A stretch of DNA of 64,000 nt from Multifurca ochricompacta (taxonomy: Eukaryota; Basidiomycota; Agaricomycetes; Russulales; Russulaceae): positions 1-64,000 of the forward strand of contig WTXG01000090.1 of assembly GCA_022496185.1 (NCBI GenBank), in the 5' to 3' direction. The translations under genes were made by a program, and so were the position numbers. Within the stretch, counting starts at the first letter, position 1; each line of letters opens with the position of its first letter. The notes beneath the pieces are model-generated. The model saw only the letters and a program-made list of their open reading frames with translations, searched no databases and was not told the DNA's origin. Positions 53,111-63,601 of the stretch are shown here, one piece after another.

Positions 53111-56100
53111 GGAAGGCGAATGGGTCGAGGGAGGGCGCAGGGGACGGTCCAGCTGGGATCAAATCCCGGAGGGGCATCAACTTGGCGAGGAGCTCAATGA
53201 GGTCTGGAGAGTCTTCGGCCATCCATTTGGTGACGGAGGTGCCAGAGCCGTTTCCGCCGATAAGGCGGTCAAGGAAGTATAACTCGACGGCCGCCTCGCG
53301 GCGGCGCAAGGAGTCGAGCAGGAAACGGAGGTGCTGCATGCCATGCGTGGTTAGATGCTCACCATCAAAGAGGATCGCAGCCATGCCCCCACGGGTGCGG
53401 CGCGATGAGTCAGCGGACACGATAAGGGCGTCCGTCTGTTGACGAGGGGTAGGTTCCGGGATCGACACTGTGGAAGGCGTGCCAGCAGCCGGAGCCGGGG
53501 TATCAGTGAATTGGGAAATGGGAGACGTACTAGGGGCCCCCTGAACAGGAGGCCGCACTGGTTTCTTCGTAGTGGTCATCCGCGCATCGGGGCGGGCGAC
53601 CAGGGGCCGAGCCGGGGGCTTGCTCTGCTTCTTGTGAGCGACTGCGGTGAAGCCGTCGGGCGCGGGAGCATGAGCAGGGGTCCCCGGTGAGGGAGTGGCA
53701 CCGAGAACAGGTGCCGGGGCTGCTGAGGGGCCCGTCCAGTTGTCGGGAGTGTCAGCAAGCACGGGAGCGGAGAAAGGGCCCCGTTTCGGGCATTTGGCCG
53801 AGCGGGCATGGTGTCCAGTCTGACTGCAAAGGAGACATTTGAACACACAGTCGCACTGACCGGCGACTTTGTGCGGGCCGAGGCACATCACGTTGTGTTC
53901 GGCAAAAGGGTGGGCACTGCCGCATTTGTAACAGAGCGGTTTGTTGAGAGGCTGCTGGCAAACCCGGCGGCCGTTGGAGCGTTTGACCTGCTGGGTACGG
54001 TGTCCCAGCTTGTGGCAGCGGCCACATTGTACAAGCGTGGGCGCAGGGCCGGCGTGAACCAACCGGGCCAAGCGGCCGAACATGTAAGCCGGCGTGCGGA
54101 GAAGGCGAGCGACGTCGGCAGGAGCGAGCCCATGGAGGGCGAAGACCACGGTGGCACGGGCCGACTTGATGTTGGTCGGGTCCTGTTGCCAGCGGGGCGG
54201 AGAAGGGAACAGAGAATGAGTGAACTGACCGTTGCGGCGCAGTTCCGTTTGGAGGGTGGCTGGGTCAAAGATCACTCCATCACCAGCGGAGACATAAACG
54301 TCCCGGAGTTGGAACCACTCCCATCCCCTGGTGGGGACAAGGTGGCCCCCGGGGAAAGGCTTCGTGAGAGAAGGCTCGTATGGGAGGAGGGATTGGAGTG
54401 AGTGAACCCCAGCAAATGTAAAGATAAAATTACCCTCTGAGCGGCCAACACCCACTGACCAGCAGCCAGAGAGGATGTGGGGAGCAGAGGGAAACTGGCG
54501 AAGGAGGGCTTGGCGGGCCTCCAGGAGTAATTGGGGGGGCGGGGCGAGCCCGCGCGTCAACTGGCCCGCAGGGAGCGGGGGAAGGATGACCGAAACCTCC
54601 GTTGTGTGATCCTGAGTGGGGGCCCGTGTGAGCGCAGTCGCGGCTGCCTTGGGGCCCGCTCGAGGATTTGGGCCACCCTGTATGGTGCGTCCCTGAGCCT
54701 TTGTCACTGCCTGTGCGAAGGAGACGGCCTTTAGTTGTTGGGCCATCGTGGTAGGACCAACAACTCGAAAGTTGTCGGTTGGGGTGGACCCAAGCGGGCC
54801 AATGCCATGGGCAGGAGCGGGCGCGGGGCCCGTCGACGTTCGCGGTGGGAGGGCCTGTGCTGCGGGGCGACCAGGACGTACAGTGGGTCGGGGTGCAGCG
54901 ACAGGGTGTGGACCTGAGGTTCCACGTTCGAGTCTGTCAATGCGCTCGAGGACAAGCGCCAACGTGGCCGCAATGCGGTCCAGTGGGTCAGTGGGAGGAG
55001 GCGCAGGATTAACTGGGTTAGTCGGGGCCTCGGACAAGTAAGACAAGGAGGTAGACGTAGCAGGGGGGCCCTCATCAGGGCCCAACATCTCTTCCTCGAC
55101 GGCATGTATTGACGCAGCTGTGCCGTGGTAGGCAGCGTCGAAGCCTGAGGGGCCTACCGGGTGGAGGTAGGCTGCCAGGGGCTGGGAGTGAACAGGCGGG
55201 GATACCGCCATTGGGGCAGGCTGCGTCTCCGGGACAGGGTCGTCCGACTGGTGGGAGGACGCGCGGGAGGCCAGGCGGGAGGGGTATGGGTCTGCGCGGG
55301 ATTGAGACCGCGTAGGGGTCTGTGGGGATTCCCTGCGAGTGGGTTTGTGTTTGCGCGCCTTCTTGGCGGAGCGCGGTGTGTGGTCGAGGTCGGCAAGCGG
55401 CGAAATGGCGAGCAAGTCGATTTCAGCCTGAGCGCAGGCGTGGCGTTCGGCTGAATATTGGAGTCTGTATGCCGCGATTTCCTGTGAGACCTCGGCGTGC
55501 ATGACGGCCTCTAGTTCCGATTGAACGCGGAGGCGGGTCTGATCCCGAGCGGCGTAGACTTCGGCGGCAACCTCAGTCTCAAGCTGCTGGCGGTATTGGA
55601 GGCGAAGCTCCGAAAGTAATTCAGGCGTGGCAACCTGTGCAAACCATTCAGCGCGTAAATTGGCGCGAAGGGACTCATCGATTTGGGCACTTAGTGCCTC
55701 GAGGTGTGTCTGGGCCTGGGATTGGCGGCCGTTGACGATTTGGTGAAGTTGGGCCACCATGGCCTGGATGTGGGCGAGCGGGGTTTGGGGAACCTCCGTA
55801 GTCCGCGGGAGCGAGACCGCATCTATGAAGTCTCCACCCTCGTGGTAGTCAAGCATAGACACGGCGGTCGGGGAACGTAAAAAACCGTGTGTGATCGCGG
55901 CCAACGTGTTGCAGAGCAGTCTGCCCCAGGAAACCGGCTCGAGGCCAGAGTGGTACGAAAGCTCACCTGTACGTTGGATACCAGCGTCTAAGAGAGCCGT
56001 GGTGATGCTGGCGGAACGTTCCAGCAACACGGAGGAGACACCCATGTCGGACGCTTCGTCCATGCGGAGGGCCGCCGCAAGGTAATAAAGGGAGTGGCCC

Positions 56101-56453
56101 ATGCCACTCTCAGACGCATTATGGAGGTCCCGGCGTCGGGACTCGTTGAGAAGTTCAACGCACCGCTCATGGGCCGCGGAGTCGAGGTGTGGGTCGCGGT
56201 CCGGTGTGTGGACCGGATCATATAGCATTGGTCGAACGTACGCCATGATGGCTTCATCCGACGCAAGTTCGGGGGGAAAATTGATGGGGTTGGAGACCCC
56301 CAGGAGGAGGTGTTCACCTCCAGTGCGAGGGGGAGGGACATATGGAGGGGGGGGAGACGGGGTCACGACTTGTGCCCCAGCGACGATTATGGATGAGTCC
56401 GTCGAAGCCGACGAGCTCACCGTGATAGGGTTGGCAGCGTCGCCGCCAGACAT
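53103..56453 (-). CDS. LINE ORF1: gag-like RNA-binding protein
   Basis: A 1116-aa intact frame starting MSGGDAANPITV; an upstream non-ATG extension exists, but the first ATG is used. ORF1 proteins coat LINE RNA in the cytoplasmic particle. Order: a helical N-terminal domain; a Gln/Glu-rich coiled-coil-like stretch (QTHLEALSAQIDES to LQYRQQLETEVAAEVYAARD); a long Pro-rich linker; a gag-like region ending in PADVARLLRTPAYMFGRL; then three zinc knuckles (CGRCHKLGH, CYKCGSAHPFAEHNVMC, CLLCSQTGHHARSAKC). The C-terminus is again Pro/Ser-rich. It is longer than most fungal LINE ORF1 proteins. The last 8 nt overlap ORF2. Confidence 0.9.
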   Translation of the reverse strand: MSGGDAANPITVSSSASTDSSIIVAGAQVVTPSPPPPYVPPPRTGGEHLLLGVSNPINFPPELASDEAIMAYVRPMLYDPVHTPDRDPHLDSAAHERCVELLNESRRRDLHNASESGMGHSLYYLAAALRMDEASDMGVSSVLLERSASITTALLDAGIQRTGELSYHSGLEPVSWGRLLCNTLAAITHGFLRSPTAVSMLDYHEGGDFIDAVSLPRTTEVPQTPLAHIQAMVAQLHQIVNGRQSQAQTHLEALSAQIDESLRANLRAEWFAQVATPELLSELRLQYRQQLETEVAAEVYAARDQTRLRVQSELEAVMHAEVSQEIAAYRLQYSAERHACAQAEIDLLAISPLADLDHTPRSAKKARKHKPTRRESPQTPTRSQSRADPYPSRLASRASSHQSDDPVPETQPAPMAVSPPVHSQPLAAYLHPVGPSGFDAAYHGTAASIHAVEEEMLGPDEGPPATSTSLSYLSEAPTNPVNPAPPPTDPLDRIAATLALVLERIDRLERGTSGPHPVAAPRPTVRPGRPAAQALPPRTSTGPAPAPAHGIGPLGSTPTDNFRVVGPTTMAQQLKAVSFAQAVTKAQGRTIQGGPNPRAGPKAAATALTRAPTQDHTTEVSVILPPLPAGQLTRGLAPPPQLLLEARQALLRQFPSAPHILSGCWSVGVGRSEGNFIFTFAGVHSLQSLLPYEPSLTKPFPGGHLVPTRGWEWFQLRDVYVSAGDGVIFDPATLQTELRRNGQFTHSLFPSPPRWQQDPTNIKSARATVVFALHGLAPADVARLLRTPAYMFGRLARLVHAGPAPTLVQCGRCHKLGHRTQQVKRSNGRRVCQQPLNKPLCYKCGSAHPFAEHNVMCLGPHKVAGQCDCVFKCLLCSQTGHHARSAKCPKRGPFSAPVLADTPDNWTGPSAAPAPVLGATPSPGTPAHAPAPDGFTAVAHKKQSKPPARPLVARPDARMTTTKKPVRPPVQGAPSTSPISQFTDTPAPAAGTPSTVSIPEPTPRQQTDALIVSADSSRRTRGGMAAILFDGEHLTTHGMQHLRFLLDSLRRREAAVELYFLDRLIGGNGSGTSVTKWMAEDSPDLIELLAKLMPLRDLIPAGPSPAPSLDPFAFHV

Positions 56454-56612
56454 GATGGTCGGTTTGGGTCTTATGGGCTGAGGGGGCCCGCAATGAGTGG
56501 AAGGAAAAACTTGTTTCTGGTACGATCTAACTAACAAAAACACCCCAAAGCGAGCAAGGCTCAAGCTTGATGGTGGTGGTTTGGGAAGAAGAGGATGTTG
56601 GCCATTGTTTTG

Positions 56613-56729
56613 TTGAACCAGAGTACCGGTACAGAGCTACCGGAGATCGGTCCGACATAAGATTGTGATCATGCGTTTCAGAGATAACGCAGCAGATCAC
56701 AATCACTTAGATACTTAATGATCCTAATA
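56613..56729. other. Left part of LTR-like sequence
   Basis: No gene. A gattgtgatc...gatcacaatc inverted repeat lies at about 56663-56703. The sequence continues after the palindrome at 58352. Confidence 0.4.
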
Positions 56730-58351
56730 CAGTGCCTCACAAAACTGAGTCAATGTTTTGCACTTTTGCACTGTTTGTTGAATATTGCATCAGCCAAAAC
56801 AAATATAAACAAAGTCTTGGTATACCATAAAAGGTACAAGATAAGGGTTATGTAATGCAACAATGATTATGTAATTCTGATCAAAACCTGTGGAGCTATG
56901 CCCATTTCAAATTGGGGACTCATTGACTCAGTTTTGTGAGGGGGTATCAGAAATATCAGAATCTGATGCTCCACCAAATGTACAGCAACCAATCCTTAAT
57001 ATATGGTTACCACAGTTATCTTGATATTGATGGGACCTGGAATAGAGCTATTTAACCATGGTTTACATTCCCAGAATATTATAATTTCCCAATGCACCCC
57101 ACCTCCTCTGCTCAGAAAGAAAACATGCTCTCTCTGGCCTCTGAAGGTCATTCCACTCACACTATTGCCTCCAGACTCAGCCTCAGCCAGTCCACAGTCT
57201 CTAGGACACTCAGAACCCTCCTTCCCAACCATCAGTCACCTCATTTTGGTCATCTTTCCAAGCTCTCTGCTACCTCTGAACATGCTATCATGATACAAAT
57301 CACCACAGGAAAGGTTGGCAACACTGTCCAGGCCACAAAGCACATCAATTCCATCATCCCCAACCATGTCTCTTCACAAACTGTGCATTGGGTTCTTAAA
57401 CAACATTCATTCAAGGCTGTAACAAAGAAGAAAAGGCCACTACTCTCTGCAGTACATTGCAAGAAGCACTAAGCCTTTGCTTTGAAGTACAGAGAGTGGA
57501 CTGTGGAGGACTGGCATCTGACCCAAACCTGTTGATTTTGGTCTCATCTGACCAAATCACCCTCTTCCAGTCCTCCATAGTCCAGTTTTGGTACTTCAAA
57601 GCAAAGGCTAAGTGCTTCTTGCAATGTACTGCAGAGAGTAGTGGCCTTTTCTTCTTTGTTACAGCCTTGAATGAATGTTGTTTAAGAACCCAATGCACAG
57701 TTTGTGAAGAGACATGGTTGGGGATGATGGAATTGATGTGCTTTGTGGCCTGGACAGTGTTGCCAACCTTTCCTGTGGTGATTTGTATCATGATAGCATG
57801 TTCAGAGGTAGCAGAGAGCTTGGAAAGATGACCAAAATGAGGTGACTGATGGTTGGGAAGGAGGGTTCTGAGTGTCCTAGAGACTGTGGACTGGCTGAGG
57901 CTGAGTCTGGAGGCAATAGTGTGAGTGGAATGACCTTCAGAGGCCAGAGAGAGCATGTTTTCTTTCTGAGCAGAGGAGGTGGGGTGCATTGGGAAATTAT
58001 AATATTCTGGGAATGTAAACCATGGTTAAATAGCTCTATTCCAGGTCCCATCAATATCAAGATAACTGTGGTAACCATATATTAAGGATTGGTTGCTGTA
58101 CATTTGGTGGAGCATCAGATTCTGATATTTCTGATACCCCCTCACAAAACTGAGTCAATGAGTCCCCAATTTGAAATGGGCATAGCTCCACAGGTTTTGA
58201 TCAGAATTACATAATCATTGTTGCATTACATAACCCTTATCTTGTACCTTTTATGGTATACCAAGACTTTGTTTATATTTGTTTTGGCTGATGCAATATT
58301 CAACAAACAGTGCAAAAGTGCAAAACATTGACTCAGTTTTGTGAGGCACTG
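56730..58351. mobile_element. 1622-bp palindromic Tc1 derivative, copy 3
   Basis: Same ends and exactly the same length as copies 1 and 2, with TA on both sides (56728-56729; 58352-58353). Both arms encode the private variant GKVGNTVQ. The plus arm reads 57092-57472 and the minus arm 57989-57411. Confidence 0.93.
57411..57989 (-). pseudogene. Tc1-like transposase, truncated (copy 3)
   Basis: It starts MHPTSSAQKENMLSLA, keeps both HTH motifs and reaches WKRVIWSDETKINRFG with the first catalytic Asp intact, then runs into the other arm. It lacks the rest of the DDE domain. Confidence 0.85.
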
Positions 58352-59110
58352 TACATCCGAAAGCGGTCATGTGACTATAATCACATTATAAACGCGTTGT
58401 ACTTACGATTAGATTAATAGCCGATTAGTACATGCAGATGTATATAAAAGCCTATGTAAATATGCTACAAGAATCAAGTTGCTATCGCATTATTGAAAGC
58501 ATCTAAGCCTCTACATACAAGGTGAGATAGAGTAGTAAAGTAGCATCTAAAGTACAGTCTGCGCCATGCCTGATTCTTTATGTTTGAGTAATACAAATTG
58601 ATGATTTGATTATAGAGTGATCTAAAGTAGTCTAGTATGTATTTTAGATAATGCCAGACCGGCAGAAGCAATCGCGCGTTAGTAAACAAGATGTGTCAGG
58701 GTACTTAGAAGAGTAAGCCACTGATAACTACTTAGATTTACATCGCATGCTCGATCGGCTTTGGTATTTCATAGGATAGTACTAGAATGTATTTAACGAC
58801 TCCCTGTAGCACGCTGCAGACCCCATCTTGTCCTCTTGGGGCTGTAGGTGTGGTTTATCTTTGTATTTACTTGGGCCCAGCTAATCTTGTCCTCTTGGGG
58901 CTGTAGGCTCTTAGAAAAGTTCAATATAGGTCTATTCTTGCTGCATAAGTAAGGCAGAGTCCTCTGGCTGCTTCAAGCCTTATGCATGCATTAATCTCTG
59001 CGTTTGGGGCAGCTTTCCGACTATGATATTTTCACCTCTTATATTTTACCACGATCTCTACATCTTATCTAATCTACATAGCAAGCGCGGGATAGAAGCA
59101 CCCGTTACAG
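58352..59110 (+). mobile_element. LTR-like remnant ending CCCGTTACA
   Basis: It shares the tcttgtcctcttggggctg repeats and the CCCGTTACA end with the solo LTR at 1377-2282, and has a tgtatataaaagcc TATA-like box near 58440. The part at about 58590-58830 (agtgccagaccggcaga-type block and the catcgca...ctttggtattt block) also matches the right third of the hAT-like elements (12540-12760; 41650-41860). The left boundary is unclear. Confidence 0.55.
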
Positions 59111-59529
59111 CTGGTAAAGTAGATTGTTGGGTATTGTACTCATAAAATACATAAAAAGGTGTAGAATAGCCCCAAGAATACACACATTCATTGCTTTATT
59201 GCTCTAAGCTTCTTGCTCATGCTACCCTGCTCAACTTTACTTTCTCTAGTAATACTGCCTACTACCGTATACCATAAAACGGCCGTACCGTACCCGTACC
59301 GTACCATCAGTGATCCAGTGAGTACCAAAAACAGAAGGTGTACGGGTCAGTCGTACCCGTCCTTCACCGTAAAATAGACGGCCGTCACCGTCAAATGGAC
59401 GGCGCACAGCCCTATTATAAAGTGCTCAAGGCAGGGAGTAAGGGCACACTGGCCCCAAATCCCAAATCTTACAATAAATGCTAATTATTAGCATAATTCA
59501 AGGTCCGACGTTTGACATTTGACTCTTAT
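59111..59529. other. Non-coding, short GC-rich inverted motifs
   Basis: No gene. At 59265-59410 there are repeated accgtacccgtaccg and ggacggc / gccgtc motifs that could be a small degraded MITE. Confidence 0.4.
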
Positions 59530-60055
59530 CTCGGAGTTCGGATCACTCGCAGCAGATCAGCCAGGCGTTTGGAGATCGACCAGTCCCGGTAAATTTCAGA
59601 AATCGTAGGACGCTTTGGTATGGCGGATGCGAACCCCGCACGCACGCCACTCCCTGCTGGGGCAGATGTCCACTTGGTAAAGCACACTGAACAGGCTACT
59701 CAAACAGAGATTGCATATTATCAACTAATCATTGGAAGCCTTTTGTATGTGCAAGTTGGGACCTGCCCATTCATTTCTTTCGCTGTAGCGCGCCTTGCGC
59801 AGTACGCAGCAAACCCTTCCCCGCAACATCTACGACTTGTCAAGTACGTACTGGGTTATCTAAACAGTACAGCTAATCTTCGGCTATGCTACGATGGAGC
59901 GCGCGGAAACAGTCTTGTCGGCTATTCGGACTCCAGCCTTGGAGACAATGCCGATGACTTTCCATTCTACATTTTTTCTCCTTGCTGACTCAGGGATCTT
60001 ATGGACTTTGTCTCTGGATTAGGACTAATCTAGGATTGTCTTAATCACGGGGGGA
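59530..60055 (+). pseudogene. Copia RT remnant lacking RNase H
   Basis: The reading EIVGRFGMADANPARTPLP, YQLIIGSLLYVQVGTCPF, HLRLVKYVLGYLNST and VGYSDSSLGDNADDF is the end of a Copia RT and the first catalytic Asp of RNase H (GYSDxD). The frame stops at 59988, and only about 70 bp separate it from the 3' LTR, so almost all RNase H is deleted. A purine tract (cacgggggga) precedes the LTR. Confidence 0.83.
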
Positions 60056-60260
60056 TGTTGAGCCGGTAACGGATCAGAGTTGGCCGGACCGGATCAGAGG
60101 TGACCGGTGTTGGCAGTGCAAGATGATACTTACACACTCGTTTATTATGATTAAGTACATTCCTTATGATCACAGCACAGCAGTCTTTACAGTATTTAAG
60201 AACAGTATTTTTATATCTTACAATGCAGTTGTTTTGACCAGATTTATCAGGCTGCGTTTC
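60056..60260 (+). mobile_element. Copia 3' LTR (TGTTGAGCC family)
   Basis: TGTTGAGCCGGTAACGGATC, close to the LTR at 10923, with tacagtatttaagaac TATA-like box. The 3' boundary is not resolved. Confidence 0.65.
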
Positions 60261-60523
60261 CACAGGTGGGCACACCATCAGGCAAGGTAATTGAAGGTAA
60301 GCTAAAAGTAAACGGCCTACCAGACTTGCAAAGCCACTCGCCTGTCTCGGTGTTATCATTGACATTGAGCCCTTTACTTCCATTCTCTCGCTCTCACGGA
60401 ATCTCTCTCCGCTTTGAACTCACACGGTCTCGCGATCGTACACTAAGAGAGTTAGCAAGAAGAAGAGTGTATTAAAAAAAGATCTTGAAAGCGAACTACG
60501 ATTATGACTGTGCGTTTCATGTA
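60261..60523. other. Unassigned sequence left of MITE
   Basis: No clear coding or repeat signal, apart from the 8-bp target copy GTTTCATG at 60516-60523. Confidence 0.4.
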
Positions 60524-61024
60524 GTGATGTGCCTGGCCCGGCTCAAAGCCGGAAGCCGGGCCAAGCCGGGCCTGTTTGGGCCGGGCCAAGCCAGGCCGTT
60601 GTGACGGCCCAGCAAGGGCTTTGGCCCGGCTCAGAGAAACTAAAAGCCAAAGCCGCCGGCTTAGGCCGCGGCTTTCAACAGCACATACAAGTGCATTAGC
60701 AATCGTCAAAATCAGTAGAAATCCGATCACAAAGTGGTTGATTTGGGTCACGTGATCATGTTTATCACGGCATTTCAAACTTTTTCTTCGATATAGCTTT
60801 GCAATACGTAACGCACTAAGTCAGATTTGGATTAGCTGAACTATAACTACTGGTTATATGTCATAAAATTTTCTCTGCCAAAAGCCGCGGCTTGGGCCAA
60901 GCCAGGCCAGGGCCAAGCCGTCTGTGGCGGCTTTGGCTCGGCCCAGACTTCAGGAAAGCCGGAGCCGCCTCAGGCCGAGCCAAAGCCGCGGCTTTTGGGC
61001 CAAGCCGGGCCGGAACATCACTAG
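60524..61024. mobile_element. hAT-like MITE with GC-rich subterminal repeats
   Basis: The ends TAGTGATGTGCCTGGC and CGGAACATCACTA are flanked by the perfect 8-bp duplication GTTTCATG (60516-60523; 61025-61032). Both subterminal regions hold many gccgggccaagcc-type repeats. The centre matches one arm of the MITE at 9488-9936, so the two are family members with different internal structure. No coding sequence. Confidence 0.85.
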
Positions 61025-61032
61025 TTTCATGT

Positions 61033-61493
61033 ATTTTCGGTGATCTTACTAATCCACTAGTGCTTTACGGATATAGACTCAAGAGAAAAAGATGGTGAAG
61101 GGTTGGTGGCCGTGTCAAGCAAGAGACGGCCTCGATCGATATAAATGGTTTCATGAAAAGCAGCTGGATAAAAGACAGAAGGAAGGGGAGATAGTTGGAA
61201 GGCATGTCTGGAAGGCGAATGAAATACAACGGAGGGTAAAAACGTTCTTATTTATGCTTTTGGAGTGACGGGGTTGCTGAGACATGAGGCGGAGCACACT
61301 TAAGGGAACGATAAAATCCAATCTCCATGGAACAATGGGAATGTAGGGGCCCTCGAATATTATCGAAAGTGATGTGAGACATGGGCTGAGACAGCGGGTT
61401 TAGACTAATGAGTTTCGCGGGACAGGCACATGGTACACTAGGGAATGGATACGAATCAGAGCAGAAGTGGGAGTGGGGGCAGAGGCTAAAGCA
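61033..61493. other. Intergenic, 3' of second DUF6535 locus
   Basis: No gene or repeat is recognised; probably the 3' flank of the minus-strand gene. Confidence 0.4.
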
Positions 61494-63601
61494 CTATAAT
61501 GTTGGAGGGTAGGAAGCATTCAATCCATTTTCCGTCGAAGCGGCAATAACTTCTGGAATGCGCGACGTTGAATCCGAAATACCATGACGATGGCCTTCGA
61601 CGCCGCACAAAGGATACGATGACGGTGAAAGTAGAACCGGATTTTCGTCAGCAGTGGAGGCGGAGAACGCAGTCGGGGCAGCATTCGTTCCTTCGTGTAG
61701 ATCGATGAAAGCATGTCGAATGTGTCTAAGAAGAAATATCGAAATTGATTCAAGGCGATCATCCTTGCCATTTTGGGCCTTCAGCACAACTTCATTCCAA
61801 AGTGAACAGAAATCGTGTTGAAGCCCTGGAACCGTGTCTCGCGTGTTGAATTCACAAACCGATTTCAGTGATTTCGAACGCCAGCCCGCGCCGACGGTCC
61901 AACCATACTTGGCATAGTCACGAAACGTGCGCCTCGAAATGTCGATTAAGCTGGCAAGAACCATGCTATCCCCGTGACCAATGTACTTCTCGAGCACACC
62001 TTTCGTGATCCCCAAGTGGTCGGTGGCGAGTTCGAACCAGCGATCGTCGTACTCTTTCGTGCTTGCCAAGATCACCGAGATAACGCAACGTGCATGATAT
62101 CCAACGAACGTGCTTTGGTAACTAATCCTCATTAGAAATTGCCCGAATTCAACCGACTTGAGAAGGCCATTCCACTCTCTGTAGAGAACAGGTTCGAAAA
62201 TGGCCCAATTAATAGGAAGGGATGCCACATTCATTGCCTTCGTGCAAAGGGCGATCCGTCGTTGCTTCACTGACTCGGTCACCAAATTCGATGTCAGTGT
62301 ACGATGCATTAACCCAATCAATGCCTGTGTCATCGCCCCACCGTTCGGCGCCTTGAACGCTTCCAAGGGTTCTGGGATAAGTGACGAGCTGCAAAAGCCA
62401 GGAATGCTTGCAAAGAACTGCTCTAACTCGTGATCCTCATCCAACGACTCCAGTGTCCATATTAAAGCCCGACCATCAATCTCCGATGAAAGCTTTTGAG
62501 CTGATTCTTCAGCCGCCTTCCCTATACCATGTAGACACCATCGGTGATAACGGTCCTTCAAGTCCCCAAGGCGATCCCAAGTCGCATAGCTGAAGCAACT
62601 AAAAGCTGAGAACCACCTGAGAATTTGGAAGACAACGAGTAGTGTGCCTGCATAAAGGAACCAAGCCGACTCCGATAGTGGCGCATAATATGGGCTATCA
62701 TGCCGAAAGATTGGCATCAGCGTGACACATATGTATAAACCTGTGCATATCCCAACCCAGCACATCACAACTTTGAAAACTGTGTGATTCACATTGAACA
62801 AGAAAACAACAAGGCCTGCAAAGAATAGGAAAAGGGAAAGGTGTATCAGTGTGGGCAATGCTTCAACCGCCCAAGGCAGGTGCAACTTGTCGACGCCTTC
62901 CGCAAAGAATGCACGAATACGAGCTCGCTTATGTGGACTGTAACGTGGCTGGGTGACCTTCACATATCGACGTGCCCATCGCTGTAATAATGTCGCCAGC
63001 ATCGCGCAAGTAAGACTGATAGCCAAGCTCAGGAACCAGAGTGAATTGACCCAGACGGCGGATGCAGATGGAGAGAATTGAGATGGATCGGGTAGTATAG
63101 AAGGGATGGAGATATGAGTGCCGTTAGCATTAGCGAGGAGCTGATAAATGTTTGCGAGATAGAAAGCAGAGGTGTCTTGGGAGTTTTGTTTGAGATCTTG
63201 GATGGATACGGCGATTAATGCGGCAACGGCAGCAGAAAATAGACCAGTCTACAATATTATGATTGACATGAGAGAAAACAAGGAGAGATGGGGGTGATAT
63301 GGAGACGCACGAAAACGAGGATGCCATCGGCGTCTGCTTTCCAGGTCTCTGCCATCTTCTTGTCTTCATCGGCTGTCATCTCGACGTACATGTTAAAAAG
63401 AGGCCCTGATCCATCCACAAAATCAGACCTTCCCTAGATTGGTTGTTTTTGTGCCGATTGAGGAGGATATTGATAGCGAAGATCAGCTGTGGGCAGATGT
63501 TGGTTAGGGACAAAAAGCGGGTCGAGGTAAGATAGAATGCCTGTGTCGATGGCTCCCTCTGATAGATTTGGTATGTTAATAGTTGTGTGAGGTTGAGACA
63601 T
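61494..63601 (-). pseudogene. DUF6535-family gene with one in-frame stop
   Basis: Exons 63601-63541, 63486-63311 and 63248-61494 give the same phases and nearly the same exon lengths as the gene at 45249-48063. The frame starts MSQPHTTINIPNL, then ...NMYVEMTADEDKKMAETW, ADADGILVFTGLFSAAVAAL and LTCAMLATLLQRWARRY, with membrane segments LFLFFAGLVVFLF, ICTGLYICVTLMPI and GTLLVVFQIL. It would be 663 aa, lacking the long Ser/Pro tail. Intron 1 would have a GC donor (GCATTC...CCACAG). A TAG at codon 38 (63436-63434) stands where the other gene has Lys. Either it is a recent pseudogene or splicing uses another acceptor; a tctag acceptor coincides with the stop but does not keep phase. Confidence 0.78.

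Larger units (their letters stand above)
48888..56612 (-). mobile_element. Near-intact LINE, 7.7 kb, with target duplications
   Basis: The duplication GGCCATTGTTTTG flanks the element (48888-48900; 56600-56612). From the 5' end at 56599 there is a short leader, ORF1 (56453-53103), ORF2 (53110-49146), a 3' UTR and a poly-A tail (poly-T at 48901-48916). The gag-like CCHC ORF1, APE-type endonuclease, RT, RNase H-like region and C-terminal knuckle place it in the I/Tad1 group. One frameshift and one stop in ORF2 are the only lesions seen. It is the reference for the fragments at 1-4602, 10656 and 11245-13400. Confidence 0.95.

Noticed and set aside
53103..56564. Longer ORF1 starting at 56564
   Set aside because: That start is TTG; the first ATG in frame is at 56453, so the shorter protein is annotated.
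48806..56660. Inverted TCGGACCGATCT motif on both sides of the LINE as terminal repeats of a 7.8-kb DNA transposon
   Set aside because: The LINE has its own 13-bp duplication and poly-A tail. The motif is short and, at most, marks a small older element that the LINE entered.
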